The notes: generated from the sequence alone by a model not told the origin. DNA of 40,109 bases from Lentisphaerota bacterium (GCA_015061575.1 SUWF01000025.1:1-40109), one strand, 5' to 3'. Numbered from the stretch's first letter, positions 7,354-16,337 are shown. Numbers and translations are program-made.

Positions 7354-9372
7354 TTATTCGTCATCCGCCTCAGTCTGGTGTGCGGCGATGATTTCTCCTG
7401 CCACGTTGCCGGGCACTTGCTCGTAACGGGCAAATTCCATTTCAAACGAACCGCGTCCGCCGGTCATACTGCGAATTTCGGTAGCGTATTTGGCCATTTC
7501 GGCCAGCGGTACTTCGGCGTTGACTACCTGCATACCTTCTTCGCTGGTCAGACCCAGGATCCGGCCTCGCTTGTGGTTCAAGTCGCCGGAAATATCTCCG
7601 GTATAGGATTCCGGAATGATGATCTTGACCGCCATGATCGGTTCCAGCAGCACCGGTTTGGCCATTTTCATAGCATCTTTGAACGCCATGCGGCTGGCGA
7701 TCTTGAAGGCCATTTCGTTGGAATCCACCGGGTGATATTTACCGTCGTAGACCGTAACTTTTACGTTCTGCACCGGGCAGCCGACCAGCGGACCTTTGAG
7801 CAGCATTTCCATGACGCCTTTTTCCACGGCGGGAATAAAGTTCTTGGGAATGTTGCCGCCGACGACTTCGTTGGCAAATTCATAGCCTTCAGCGTGAGGC
7901 GCAATCCGGAGATGCACTTCAGCAAACTGACCGGAACCGCCGGTTTGCTTTTTGTGGCGGTAGCTGGCATCGCCATTACCGGTGATGGTTTCCCGGTAAG
8001 GCACCTTGGGGGTGGCAAAGTTGGCTTCCACCTTGTACTGTTCGCGCAGCTTTTTGCCGACCACGGCCAGATGCTGGTCGCCCATGCCGGAGAGGAGCAA
8101 TTCGTGAGTTTCTTCGCTGCGGCCCAGCGTTACAGTGGGATCGCACTCAGCGATCTTGGCCAGACCGGAAGCGATCTTTTCATCTTCGCCGGGTTTGGCG
8201 GCGGTGATGGCATAGGACATTACCGGTTTGGGGAAGTCGATCGCCGCCAGTGGTTTGACATCTGCACTGCTGGCGAGGGTGTGGTTGGTTTTGGAACTCT
8301 TGAGCTTGGCGATGGCCACAATGCTGCCGGGACCGGCTTCGGCGGTCTGAGTGGTGCCTTTTCCATTCATAAAAAGCAGCTGACCAATGCGTTCTTTGCC
8401 CTGATTGGATACATTGTATACATCGCTGTCAGCTTTGAATACGCCGGAAAATACCCGCATGAAAGCCAACTGGCCGATGAAAGAGTCGTTGATGGATTTG
8501 AAGATCTGCCCGATGGCATTGCCGCTTTCGCTGACGCTGAGAATTTCGCCATCGGCATATTTGATGTCTTTGCGGTCGGTGGGGGCCGGGAATACCTTGA
8601 TGATCCCATCCATAAGTTCATCAATACCAATATCTTTGGCTACGCTGCCCACGAAAATCGGAATCGCCTTGCAGTTGTGGACTGCGGCTACCAGGCCTTT
8701 GGCGATCTCTTCCTCGGTGAGTTCTTCACCGTCCAGATAGCGCATCATAAGTTCTTCGTCAGTTTCGGCAATAACGTCCATCCAAAGCGCCCGGCATTCG
8801 GCGACCTGATCAGCGATCTCTGCAGGAATATCTTTGTCAAAAAGCACGTTGACAACTTTGCTGAAATTGCTTTCGGAACCCACCGGGTAGTAGAGCGGAA
8901 TGATCACATTTTTGCCGTGGTTGCCGCGCATGGCTTCCAAAGTGGTGGCAAAATCGGCCCGGTCACGGTCAAGACGGTTGACAAATGCTGCCCGGGGCTT
9001 GCCGGCCAGACGGGCGTATTTCCACGCCCGGGCAGTACCGACCTGCGGACCGTCAACGGCGTCGATGATCACCAGCGCTGCATCGGCAGCAGCATAAGAG
9101 GCGGTTACTTCGCCCAGAAATTCACCGTAGCCGGGAGTATCGGCAAAGAAGAACTGATGGTCTTTCCACTGCGTATTGAGTTCCGCTGCATAGATAGATC
9201 CGCCGCGTTCCTGTTCTTCGGGAGTGAAGTCAGAAATGGTATTCTTGCCTTCAACAGTACCCCGACGGGTAATACCCTTACCCTTAAAAACCAGCATTTC
9301 AGCGAGGGTGGTTTTTCCACTGCCGGCATGACCGGCGATGGCGAAATTGCGGATTTCAGCAGCTTTCTTCAT
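7354..9372 (-). CDS. Elongation factor G-like GTPase (EF-G2 type)
   Basis: A 672-residue translational GTPase. The P-loop is GHAGSGKTT, where canonical EF-G has GHIDAGKTT. The G2 region has EQERGGSI, where EF-G has RGITI. G3 is DTPGYGEF and G4 is NRLD in place of NKxD. Domains II to V follow, including the domain IV region (HKKQTGGSGQFAEVHLRIAP) and a C-terminal EF-G fold (MTGGRGSFEMEFARYEQVP). These differences place it in the EF-G-like family whose members need not be the main translocase. It may act in ribosome recycling or translation under stress, which is inference. It has an AAAGGA SD before ATG 9372. Confidence 0.88.
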   Translation of the reverse strand: MKKAAEIRNFAIAGHAGSGKTTLAEMLVFKGKGITRRGTVEGKNTISDFTPEEQERGGSIYAAELNTQWKDHQFFFADTPGYGEFLGEVTASYAAADAALVIIDAVDGPQVGTARAWKYARLAGKPRAAFVNRLDRDRADFATTLEAMRGNHGKNVIIPLYYPVGSESNFSKVVNVLFDKDIPAEIADQVAECRALWMDVIAETDEELMMRYLDGEELTEEEIAKGLVAAVHNCKAIPIFVGSVAKDIGIDELMDGIIKVFPAPTDRKDIKYADGEILSVSESGNAIGQIFKSINDSFIGQLAFMRVFSGVFKADSDVYNVSNQGKERIGQLLFMNGKGTTQTAEAGPGSIVAIAKLKSSKTNHTLASSADVKPLAAIDFPKPVMSYAITAAKPGEDEKIASGLAKIAECDPTVTLGRSEETHELLLSGMGDQHLAVVGKKLREQYKVEANFATPKVPYRETITGNGDASYRHKKQTGGSGQFAEVHLRIAPHAEGYEFANEVVGGNIPKNFIPAVEKGVMEMLLKGPLVGCPVQNVKVTVYDGKYHPVDSNEMAFKIASRMAFKDAMKMAKPVLLEPIMAVKIIIPESYTGDISGDLNHKRGRILGLTSEEGMQVVNAEVPLAEMAKYATEIRSMTGGRGSFEMEFARYEQVPGNVAGEIIAAHQTEADDE

Positions 9373-9731
9373 GTTCTTCCTTTCTTAAAGATACATTAGC
9401 GAGGTAACTGTCATGGTCATCAAAGTTGTCAACGGCACGACCAGTGTCTGCACATCATCCAAATTTTGCTGACTTGGGCAATTACCTCCGGAAAACCTTG
9501 CCGGGCTCCAGATCTTTTTTCCGGGACCCGACGCAGTCTTCGGGTTGAAAAATTATCTTGCAACCTCCGGTTTGCTGTCAGAATTGCTTCTGAAAGTAAT
9601 TCCGGAATCTACCGCACAGCCCCCGGGGCAGCTGCCGCCGGAGCTGTTTTGTGAACATTATTATCAAATCAAAACAATGTCTACATGACAATAATAGCAG
9701 AGTATTTAAAAAAATCAAAGAAAAAATATGG

Positions 9732-9749
9732 ACTTATTGCAAAATAAGT
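9732..9749. promoter_or_regulatory. Inverted repeat, possible operator
   Basis: ACTTATT/AATAAGT are perfect 7-base arms around GCAA. They lie just before the T-rich TATTTTATTAG that could serve as a -10 region for the PP2C transcript. The binding factor is unknown. Confidence 0.35.
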
Positions 9750-9790
9750 GCTATTTTATTAGTAATTTCAATAAAAAAATGGTTTTTACG

Positions 9791-9810
9791 GCCCTTTCGG
9801 GGGCTTTTTT
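9791..9810 (+). terminator. Intrinsic terminator in PP2C leader or orphan RNA end
   Basis: GCCCT and GGGGC pair around a TTCG tetraloop, followed by six T on the plus strand. No plus-strand gene precedes it, and the PP2C start codon is 58 bases downstream. It may therefore be an attenuator in the PP2C leader or the end of a small RNA. Confidence 0.6.
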
Positions 9811-9868
9811 GTGTATAAAGATGCAATGAGCTTGAGCAATTGTATCAATAGAAAGGTATCAGCAAACT

Positions 9869-10636
9869 ATGTCCGCAGTTGTAATGCCGCAGCTGAAACT
9901 GGCCGGCGAAACGCATAAAGGATGCGTAAGACAACACAACGAAGATAATTTTTTTTACGTCGATCTTTATCCCGGGTATGTGTTGGCGGCAGTAGCTGAC
10001 GGCGTGGGCGGACATGCCGGAGGGGAGGTCGCCAGTTACCTTTGCTGCCACCGGATGATACTGGATTGGAAAGCACTTTTCCGTGAACACGCCAATCCGC
10101 CGGATTCGCTGCTGGCCAGACTGCTGGCGGAATCTTTACAGAAAGCCAATTTGGATATTTTTCGGGCCAATTACGAAAAAAAGCATGTCATGCCCATGTG
10201 TACAACAGTGGCAGCTGCTGTTTTTACCCCCCGGATGGTGATCGTGGCCCATGTCGGCGACAGCCGGGTATACTGCTTGAACAATAAAAAGATCCGGCAG
10301 CTTACGATCGATCATACGGTGGAAAATGAACTCATTGAACAGGGTATAACCGATCCGGCTGCTTTGCCCGGATCGCATGTTATCAGCAAAGCGTTGGGTT
10401 CGCAGCTGGAAATCAAACCGGAAATGCACAGTTATTTCCGCTCGGCACAAGATCGTTATCTGATTTGTTCGGACGGGTTGAGCAGCTGCTGGAGCGATTG
10501 GGAAATTGCGGATGTGCTGGCCTTCAGTCCGACCCCCCGTGCTGCCAACGATCAATTTATCCGGACTACATTGCGGCGGGGAGCTATGGATAACGTAACC
10601 GTAGTGAGCATTTTTCCGGAAACAGCAAATATTTGA
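9869..10636 (+). CDS. PP2C-family Ser/Thr protein phosphatase
   Basis: A 255-residue soluble single-domain PPM phosphatase. Motifs are RQHNED (21-26), ADGVGGHAGGE (43-53, metal-binding Asp44/Gly45), HVGDSRVY (128-135), SDGL (201-204) and DNVTVV (241-246, metal Asp). All metal-ligand positions of bacterial PP2C (Stp/PrpC type) are present, so it should remove phosphate from Ser/Thr in a Mn/Mg-dependent way. No kinase partner is in the window. It is convergent, across the transporter gene, with the nine-gene locus at 11.7-24.8 kb and may regulate it; PP2C genes next to vWA/GTPase gene sets are known, but the link here is inference. Confidence 0.92.
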   Translation: MSAVVMPQLKLAGETHKGCVRQHNEDNFFYVDLYPGYVLAAVADGVGGHAGGEVASYLCCHRMILDWKALFREHANPPDSLLARLLAESLQKANLDIFRANYEKKHVMPMCTTVAAAVFTPRMVIVAHVGDSRVYCLNNKKIRQLTIDHTVENELIEQGITDPAALPGSHVISKALGSQLEIKPEMHSYFRSAQDRYLICSDGLSSCWSDWEIADVLAFSPTPRAANDQFIRTTLRRGAMDNVTVVSIFPETANI

Positions 10637-10694
10637 CAACGACAGCATTTTTATTTTGATTTTTTCAATAATAATATAATAAGGAAGTTTTTTT

Positions 10695-11648
10695 ATGTCT
10701 TCAGTAACTTTTGGTGTGGTGGCCATGATATTGGTCGGAGTAAGCTGGATCGTATGGGGCTATGTAGCTGGTGTGGCTCCCCGGCGCAATTTGAATATGG
10801 GCTTGATGGTGGCCGGCAGCGCTGCTATGGCCATTGTTATTTGCCTGGCGGCCGGAGCTTTGCTGTATGGTTTGAACAGCCGCGGAGTAGTGTTGCACAA
10901 GGAGCTGTATCCGATTTTTCCGGTGCTTAATAAGGGCAGCCTGATCGTTATGGGTTTTGTGGTGCTGGGCGGTATATTCAACTTTGCGCAGCTGCAGTTC
11001 ATGAGCAAAGCTATGAAATACGGCCCTAACGGGATCATCTGGAGTATTGTACAGGCCGGATTTATCGTGCCGTTTGCGTTGGGGATCATCTGTTTCGGCG
11101 AAAAAATGAGCTGGGCGTTTGCGGCGGCCATTACGCTGGTGATCGCTTCGCTGGTGCTGTTTGCGGTGACGGCAGATAACAGTTCCAAGGGGCACTGGCT
11201 GATGTTTGCACTCTTTTCTTTCTTTTCCACCTGCATGTGCCAGAGTATGCAGTATATACCGTCGAATCTGGCGGCGGCAGATGGTGTATCAAGCCTCTGG
11301 CGTACATTCAGCTACTTTGTCGGCTTGTTTCTGGGATTTGTCATTGCCTGCTGCTTCAGTAGAAAAATGCGTCAGGATACAGTGGCTTTGGTCAAAAACA
11401 AATACACCTGGCTCTATGCACTGCTGATCGATGTGGTGGAAATCTTTACCTGTACTTGTCTTTTTTATCCGGGCATGGATGCGCTGGCCAACTCCAAAAT
11501 CGGGGCGATCTCCACGCAGCTGATGACCGCTTCCGGGATCGTGGCGTTTGAACTTTATGCGGTGCTGCTGCTCAAAGAAAAGCGCAATAAATGGCAGATC
11601 ACAGCATTGCTGTTGTGTCTGGCTTCGATCGCAGTGATCTGTTTTTGA
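10695..11648 (+). CDS. DMT/EamA-like transporter, about ten membrane spans
   Basis: A 317-residue, highly hydrophobic protein with about ten predicted transmembrane segments. The two-half organisation is like drug/metabolite transporters, and the last segments (LMTASGIVAFELYAVLLLKEKRNKWQ) match the EamA-type end, where a Glu/Lys-rich cytoplasmic loop precedes the final helix. The substrate is unknown. RhaT-like sugar permeases share this organisation but I cannot assign one. It follows PP2C by 58 bases with a good SD (AAGGA). Its stop is only 27 bases from the stop of the convergent vWA gene, with no obvious terminator between them. Confidence 0.65.
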   Translation: MSSVTFGVVAMILVGVSWIVWGYVAGVAPRRNLNMGLMVAGSAAMAIVICLAAGALLYGLNSRGVVLHKELYPIFPVLNKGSLIVMGFVVLGGIFNFAQLQFMSKAMKYGPNGIIWSIVQAGFIVPFALGIICFGEKMSWAFAAAITLVIASLVLFAVTADNSSKGHWLMFALFSFFSTCMCQSMQYIPSNLAAADGVSSLWRTFSYFVGLFLGFVIACCFSRKMRQDTVALVKNKYTWLYALLIDVVEIFTCTCLFYPGMDALANSKIGAISTQLMTASGIVAFELYAVLLLKEKRNKWQITALLLCLASIAVICF

Positions 11649-11675
11649 GCAATGGGAGCTTGACAGTTCCTGCTT

Positions 11676-12743
11676 TCAGGGTATATAGATGTATTGGCCG
11701 CGGCGTTCTGCTGCGGCTTTTTTCATAAACTCCTGATTGATGCCCAGCGCAATGCAGTGAACTTTGACTTTGCCGGGCAGATTGCGGAACAATTTCTGCA
11801 GCCATTCAAAGGTTAAATTGTCCTGAGATTCGCCGTCAGTCAGAAAAAATATCTCGTCTGCGGACTCATCGATCGCTGCAGCCAGTGCCTTTTTCCAAGC
11901 TGGACGCATGACCGTACTGCCGCCGGGATAGAGCTGCTGATCAATAAATTTTTTGGCATCTTTCATAGCACTGCGGTTGCGGTAACGGCAGAGTTTTTGC
12001 TGAGGATAGATGCGTACATTATCCGAAAATGCTATAATAACAAAGCCGCCGCTGCGATTGTAACTATCTTCGGTCAGAGTCTGGCCTTGGAACAGGGTTT
12101 TGCGCAATTCCATTTTCATTACCTCCAGCCGGGTCTTGCCGGGATATTCGCTGCTGGGACTGACCATGGAGCCGGATACATCCACAATAAATATGCTTTT
12201 GCCGTTCCGGCTGCTTTCGACCCCATAAAAACCCTTGCGCCCGGCCACGCTGCCGCCGGTGGTTTTAACGGGAGTCCGGGGCACGGATCTGGGGAGCGGC
12301 CGGGCCAGACTTTCGACTTTACTTTGCTGCGGCAGCTGCCGGCGCTGCGGGGTGTTGGCAAGTCTGCCATCCCGCCGTTCCTGCCCGCTGCCGGGAACGG
12401 CATTGCCGGGGGCATCATTGGTACTGCCGGTTCCGGAATCAGCAGGGGCATCAATGCGTCCGGCTCCGGAACCTTGCTCGCCGGCGCCGGGGCCATTACC
12501 GGAATCGCCGCTGCCGGAACCGCGGCCATGATTGCTGCCGCCGTTGGCGGGCAGATGCTGCGCAACGCTGATAAATGGTGTGTCAACTGAGTGTATGCAG
12601 CTGCGGCACAAAAATGCCCAGCCGATGATCATGCTAATGGCCAGCAGCCATGCTGCAAGCGGAGCTGCCCGGCGGCGGTCGTTCCGGGGTGGTTGAGCAG
12701 CTTCTGTTGCGGGATCATAAAGTTTTTTGGGATCAATACTCAT
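11676..12743 (-). CDS. Membrane-anchored von Willebrand factor A protein
   Basis: I use ATG 12743 (355 residues), which overlaps the previous gene's stop by 11 bases. A basic cytoplasmic N-terminus of about 30 residues precedes one transmembrane segment (about 28-46). A Gly/Ser/Pro-rich disordered linker follows (about 67-165), then a C-terminal vWA domain beginning IFIVDVSGSM. The MIDAS motif DxSxS (Asp188) is intact, and a conserved TDGE lies further on. vWA domains bind metal and partner proteins. The orientation implies an extracytoplasmic vWA domain. It is the last gene of the nine-gene locus. Partner and ligand are unknown. Confidence 0.85.
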   Translation of the reverse strand: MSIDPKKLYDPATEAAQPPRNDRRRAAPLAAWLLAISMIIGWAFLCRSCIHSVDTPFISVAQHLPANGGSNHGRGSGSGDSGNGPGAGEQGSGAGRIDAPADSGTGSTNDAPGNAVPGSGQERRDGRLANTPQRRQLPQQSKVESLARPLPRSVPRTPVKTTGGSVAGRKGFYGVESSRNGKSIFIVDVSGSMVSPSSEYPGKTRLEVMKMELRKTLFQGQTLTEDSYNRSGGFVIIAFSDNVRIYPQQKLCRYRNRSAMKDAKKFIDQQLYPGGSTVMRPAWKKALAAAIDESADEIFFLTDGESQDNLTFEWLQKLFRNLPGKVKVHCIALGINQEFMKKAAAERRGQYIYIP

Positions 12744-13674
12744 AAGCAACATTGGGGGTGTATTGGTATTTGAAATCTTCGTTGTCGCTGGCGGCCAGCG
12801 TACAGCCGTGTTTGATATTTTTATTTTTCAATATTTCCCGCATTCTGAATGCGACAGCCGCACTGTTGGGGTGGACAAAAAATTTGGGCACCCGATTATG
12901 GGGGATTTTTTGCAGCAAAGCTGTAAAAGCTCCCGACAGCTGATTGTTTTCCAACACTTCAATGCCGTATCCTGGCTTGCGCTGACAACTGACCACCAAT
13001 AATTTGCCATTAGTAAATTCGCTGGAACTTACTGCTTCGTCCACCTGATCTTTGTGATTTGCTTGCTGCCAGGGGCCGACCGGCCAGATCTGCGTACCGT
13101 GCAATATGATGAAAAACGGCGCTTCCGCACTGGGCTGGATCAATTTGAACGCCAGTTCAAGCTGACTTGCCTTGTGCTGATTCAATTCAGATAATTTATT
13201 TTGCATCGTCATGAGCTCAGCATGTTTTTGGTTGTTGGATATCTTTTGCATATTAAGTTCATGCGCAAGTTTATTGCGCAGCATTTTTGCCTGATCAAGC
13301 GGCTGCTGAGCTTTTTTTATCGCTGATTCCAGCACGGAATTTTTTATTTCCAGTTCTTTGACCAGTTGCATGGCCATTAAAAGCTCATGTTGTTTGCGTT
13401 GGCTTTCGTCGAGCTTTTTCAGCTGCACAGCTTCTTTTTTGAGTTGTGCTGCAATTTGCAATTCTTCGAGCATGATGCGTATGGAGTCGATCTGACTTTG
13501 CAGCGCCGCCGGATCAACGGGAGCAGTCGGCGAGGACGGCTGCTGCTGTACCAGATTCAAGGATATGACAAAAATAGAAATCGCAATAAACATCACCCCG
13601 CCAAAGGTGTTGCACATGGTATCCAGCAACAGTTCCAAGCTGGATTCATCTTCATTTTTCCGGCGGTGTTTCAT
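12733..13674 (-). CDS. Single-span, ExbD/MotB-like protein B with coiled coil
   Basis: A 313-residue protein. A charged N-terminus is followed by a single span starting LLLDTMCNTFGGVMFIAIS, with Asp18 at the start of the span. In ExbD/TolR/MotB stator proteins an Asp at this place carries the ion. A coiled coil of roughly 45-175 follows, then a C-terminal globular domain (about 180-313) that I cannot match to OmpA, ExbD or another family. The start ATG overlaps the stop of the upstream gene by four bases (ATGA), indicating coupled translation. It is probably one of two different stator-type partners of the MotA/TolQ-like protein encoded upstream. Confidence 0.7.
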   Translation of the reverse strand: MKHRRKNEDESSLELLLDTMCNTFGGVMFIAISIFVISLNLVQQQPSSPTAPVDPAALQSQIDSIRIMLEELQIAAQLKKEAVQLKKLDESQRKQHELLMAMQLVKELEIKNSVLESAIKKAQQPLDQAKMLRNKLAHELNMQKISNNQKHAELMTMQNKLSELNQHKASQLELAFKLIQPSAEAPFFIILHGTQIWPVGPWQQANHKDQVDEAVSSSEFTNGKLLVVSCQRKPGYGIEVLENNQLSGAFTALLQKIPHNRVPKFFVHPNSAAVAFRMREILKNKNIKHGCTLAASDNEDFKYQYTPNVAYEY

Positions 13675-14510
13675 TGCTCGCTCTCCTCAAAAATGCTGGT
13701 TTTGTTGTCGGGCAATATCTCAAAACCCCGCTCAAAGTTGTGGTGTTTTAGCAGCGTAAGCAATTTTTCGGCATGGGCAAAACCATTGGGGGCGATCGCC
13801 GCACTGAAGTAATATTGACTGCTGCTGTAGGCGCCAAGGAGCGCTGGCAAACGCTCAATGGAACTTGCCGCATCGCCGGAACTGCGCAAGTCATAACGCT
13901 TTTGCTGAGCTATGTCAAAGATTTGGACGCCGTCCCGGTTCAGCTCTATAAGCAGCGGCTGTTTGCTGCCGTGATTGGCGATGGTGTACTTCAGCAAGCG
14001 TTCTTTTTGTTTGATTTCCAGTTCTTTAATTTTGATTTGCTGTTGAGTTTCAGTTATTTGGTTCTGCAGCTGGCCGGATCGGGTTTGTTCAGCAAGCTGC
14101 TGTTGCTTTAATTTGCGCAGAGAATCCTGCATTTCCTGATATTGGTATTGCAGTCGGGCAAGCATTTGCTGTTTATTATGCCAGACTGTGCGCAGCTCAT
14201 GGATCTTGCGGCGTTCTTCAGTTAACTTGCGCTCCAGAGCTTCCGGCGAAAGCTTTTGCAATTCATTAAGTTCACTATCCAAATTGCCGTGGAGCGTCTG
14301 CAATTCCTGCAGTTGTTTTTTCATTTGAGATAATTCATCTTGCAGCTGCTGTATTTCAGGCGGTTTTTCGCTGAGTTGCGCTATATGTTTGTTCAGCATC
14401 ATAACCACCAGCAGCAGCACCACCAAAAACATGATTCCGGTTATGGAGGTGATTATATCCTGAAATGAAAACAGCGATACAGGAGAACTCTCGTCGTTGC
14501 GCCGGGCCAT
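13671..14510 (-). CDS. Single-span, ExbD/MotB-like protein A with coiled coil
   Basis: A 279-residue protein. It begins MARRNDESSPVSLFSFQDIIT and has a single span at about 19-41 (ITSITGIMFLVVLLLVVMML) with Asp18 at the membrane border. A long Gln/Glu/Leu-rich coiled coil covers about 45-175. A C-terminal domain of about 100 residues (IELNRDGVQIFDI..) is unassigned. The FQDIITSITGIM type start is one I associate with partners of MotA/TolQ/ExbB proteins in Planctomycete-like genomes. It lies three bases after the channel gene and overlaps the next gene by four. The pairing of two different Asp18 proteins in one locus is notable. Confidence 0.72.
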   Translation of the reverse strand: MARRNDESSPVSLFSFQDIITSITGIMFLVVLLLVVMMLNKHIAQLSEKPPEIQQLQDELSQMKKQLQELQTLHGNLDSELNELQKLSPEALERKLTEERRKIHELRTVWHNKQQMLARLQYQYQEMQDSLRKLKQQQLAEQTRSGQLQNQITETQQQIKIKELEIKQKERLLKYTIANHGSKQPLLIELNRDGVQIFDIAQQKRYDLRSSGDAASSIERLPALLGAYSSSQYYFSAAIAPNGFAHAEKLLTLLKHHNFERGFEILPDNKTSIFEESEQ

Positions 14511-14513
14511 TTT

Positions 14514-15398
14514 TTACTGATTTTCTTCGTTGTAAAGATTGATGTTTTTCATTTTTGCAACAATATTGCGATTGCAGTAATCGGCACATTCATCCAGAAA
14601 GAGTTCCTCTTCGTTCTGGACAAATTTTGCGAGCAGCTGCACTATCAATGCCAGCACCAGTGCGATTAAGGTGGTTTCAAATGCAATACCCAAACCGCCG
14701 GTGACGTCGCTTAACGCACTCTGCATCCTGGCCAGATCGGCGCCGTCGGATACGACTTTGCCAAAGTCGTTTACCGCCTGCGACAACCCCAGCACCGTGC
14801 CGATGAATCCCAGTACCGGGATCGCCCAGATAAAACCTTTGAGAATCGTGTGACTGCTGGATAGATACTCTTCATCGTTGCCGCTTTGCGTATTCAAACA
14901 CTCCGACAACGCTTCGGTATTGCCCAGATTTTTCAGATTGCTCAAGGCCAGATCGATCCGGTTGAGCAATAAATAACAGCGCGGCTGATCGACTTGCAGA
15001 TAGATGCGGTCAAGGATCTCTCTTGCAGTACGGGGCGAAAGCACAAAACCGGGATCCTCCGGCAGCAGCTGCAGAGTAAAAACTTTGCGCTGATTTTTCA
15101 GCTTGCAGTATTTGATCAGCAATATTGCCAGCGACCAGCCGGTGAGCAGCACCGTATAATAGGGCAGGGTGGAACGATTGTTGACTCCGCCATGAAAAAA
15201 CATATCCACTATCACGATATTTTTGTCGTAAAACGGCAGCAGCGCTGCATAAAAAAGCACCGTAAAAAGCACACCGAGTATGCCGGTGAACACATAGTTG
15301 ACCATAGTGAATTTTTTGCTGGCAAAGCCGCAGATGCGTTCAATATCATTGCGGTCGAATTCCAGCTTCAGCGTGGTGTTATCGGGTATATCCTGCAT
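14514..15398 (-). CDS. MotA/TolQ/ExbB-like proton channel subunit
   Basis: ATG 15398 (294 residues) has AAAGGA eight bases upstream. Two N-terminal spans are at about 33-57 and 82-100. A cytoplasmic region of about 85 residues follows. Two further spans carry the MotA/TolQ/ExbB signature: IWAIPVLGFIGTVLGLSQAV, then VTGGLGIAFETTLIALVLAL. The short GT and TGG..AF..T motifs line the ion channel in this family. By homology it forms a pentamer around a dimer of single-span Asp proteins, here the two downstream products. It is the most clearly homologous part of the locus. Confidence 0.85.
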   Translation of the reverse strand: MQDIPDNTTLKLEFDRNDIERICGFASKKFTMVNYVFTGILGVLFTVLFYAALLPFYDKNIVIVDMFFHGGVNNRSTLPYYTVLLTGWSLAILLIKYCKLKNQRKVFTLQLLPEDPGFVLSPRTAREILDRIYLQVDQPRCYLLLNRIDLALSNLKNLGNTEALSECLNTQSGNDEEYLSSSHTILKGFIWAIPVLGFIGTVLGLSQAVNDFGKVVSDGADLARMQSALSDVTGGLGIAFETTLIALVLALIVQLLAKFVQNEEELFLDECADYCNRNIVAKMKNINLYNEENQ

Positions 15399-15410
15399 AA
15401 AAAACATCCT

Positions 15411-16337
15411 TTAATTGAATTTATATATTGAATATTGCAACAGGCAATAGAGTGGTATGATCAACCACATTTCCACTGCGGCCAAAAAACTTGCGCTGCC
15501 GGAGCGTATTTGGTTTGCACACATCAAATTCAAACGCAGTGCAACAAATGTATTGGCCAACAAAAAAGTTATCGGCAGCAGTGCAATTGTCAGCAGAACA
15601 AAAGTAGCGTGCATACTGAAATTGAAAAGCTGGCGGTTGAATACAAACATTATTGCATGAGTCAGCACGATCACCGCTGATATATTCATCATACCCAGCA
15701 TGGCCGCAAAAAAATCTGCCTCGGCCCGGCCCGGGATCGTCTTGAGCTGCCGCGGCGCAAATGCCCTGACAAGTATATTGCCCAGCCAGAATACGCCGCC
15801 CGAAAGCAGCGCCAGCATCAGACTTTTCAAATATATTGACACAAGCGCATGATTGTAGCAGCTGCCGAAAAGCAAACACGCAAGCAATGTAGAGCCAATT
15901 CCCAGTATCGCTGCAATGAGGCCGCCCGAAAGCAGGGCAGTGGTTCCCATTTGATACAGCGCTTTGAAGTATTCTCCACTGTTGAATAATGCGCCTGCGG
16001 TGCAGGAGAGTATATCAAGGAATGTACTGCGTTGGGGGAGCGGGCTTGGGAACATATCCGGCTGCTCGCTGGCGGCGGCTTCCGGAATAAAACTCTGCTC
16101 CGCTGTCATGGGAACGTTATTGCTTGCTGCTGCACCGTCTGCTGCAGGGGATACTTTGTCATCCAGTGCTGGAATTATCATATCCAATGCTGCAGCTGGA
16201 TTTTGCCAGCAGCGTTTATCAATTGAAAGCTGATCCGAAAACGTCAGACTGCCTTTCTGCAGCATCTGCAATATGACTTCCCGGGTAAACGGCCCGGTGA
16301 TGATATTGCTGCTGCGGACAAAAAATTTATCAGCCAT
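15411..16337 (-). CDS. GYF_2 domain plus Yip1-like membrane protein
   Basis: ATG 16337 (308 residues) follows a GAGGAG. Residues 1-50 form a GYF_2 domain (FFVRSSNIITGPFTREVILQ, with the GPFT core). A disordered Ala/Ser/Pro linker runs to about residue 105. The remainder (about 106-308) has five or six hydrophobic spans in a Yip1-like arrangement. The GYF_2 domain is clearly related to that at the start of the GTPase encoded at 21995-23839. Such domains are thought to bind proline-rich segments or act as adaptors, so this protein may dock other locus products at the membrane. The gene lies about 13 bases after the previous stop. Confidence 0.75.
   Translation of the reverse strand: MADKFFVRSSNIITGPFTREVILQMLQKGSLTFSDQLSIDKRCWQNPAAALDMIIPALDDKVSPAADGAAASNNVPMTAEQSFIPEAAASEQPDMFPSPLPQRSTFLDILSCTAGALFNSGEYFKALYQMGTTALLSGGLIAAILGIGSTLLACLLFGSCYNHALVSIYLKSLMLALLSGGVFWLGNILVRAFAPRQLKTIPGRAEADFFAAMLGMMNISAVIVLTHAIMFVFNRQLFNFSMHATFVLLTIALLPITFLLANTFVALRLNLMCANQIRSGSASFLAAVEMWLIIPLYCLLQYSIYKFN

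Larger units (their letters stand above)
9373..9868. other. Divergent intergenic region, EF-G-like / PP2C
   Basis: These 496 bases lie between divergently transcribed genes. The left half (9373-9660) is GC-moderate and holds no convincing ORF or RNA motif that I recognise. The right half is AT-rich, with an inverted repeat at 9732-9749 and a plus-strand terminator at 9791-9810. Scattered TTGACA-like sequences near 9430 on the minus strand have no good -10. Confidence 0.5.

Noticed and set aside
5359..9399. 1346-codon plus-strand ORF
   Set aside because: It lies opposite two well-supported genes (DUF4838 and EF-G-like), has no recognisable domain, and is explained by codon bias of the true genes.
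9466..9654. 62-codon plus-strand ORF in the intergenic region
   Set aside because: No RBS, no family resemblance and weak coding pattern.
9373..9868. SRP RNA, 6S RNA, RNase P RNA or tmRNA in the gap
   Set aside because: I looked for the conserved core motifs of these RNAs on both strands and saw none.
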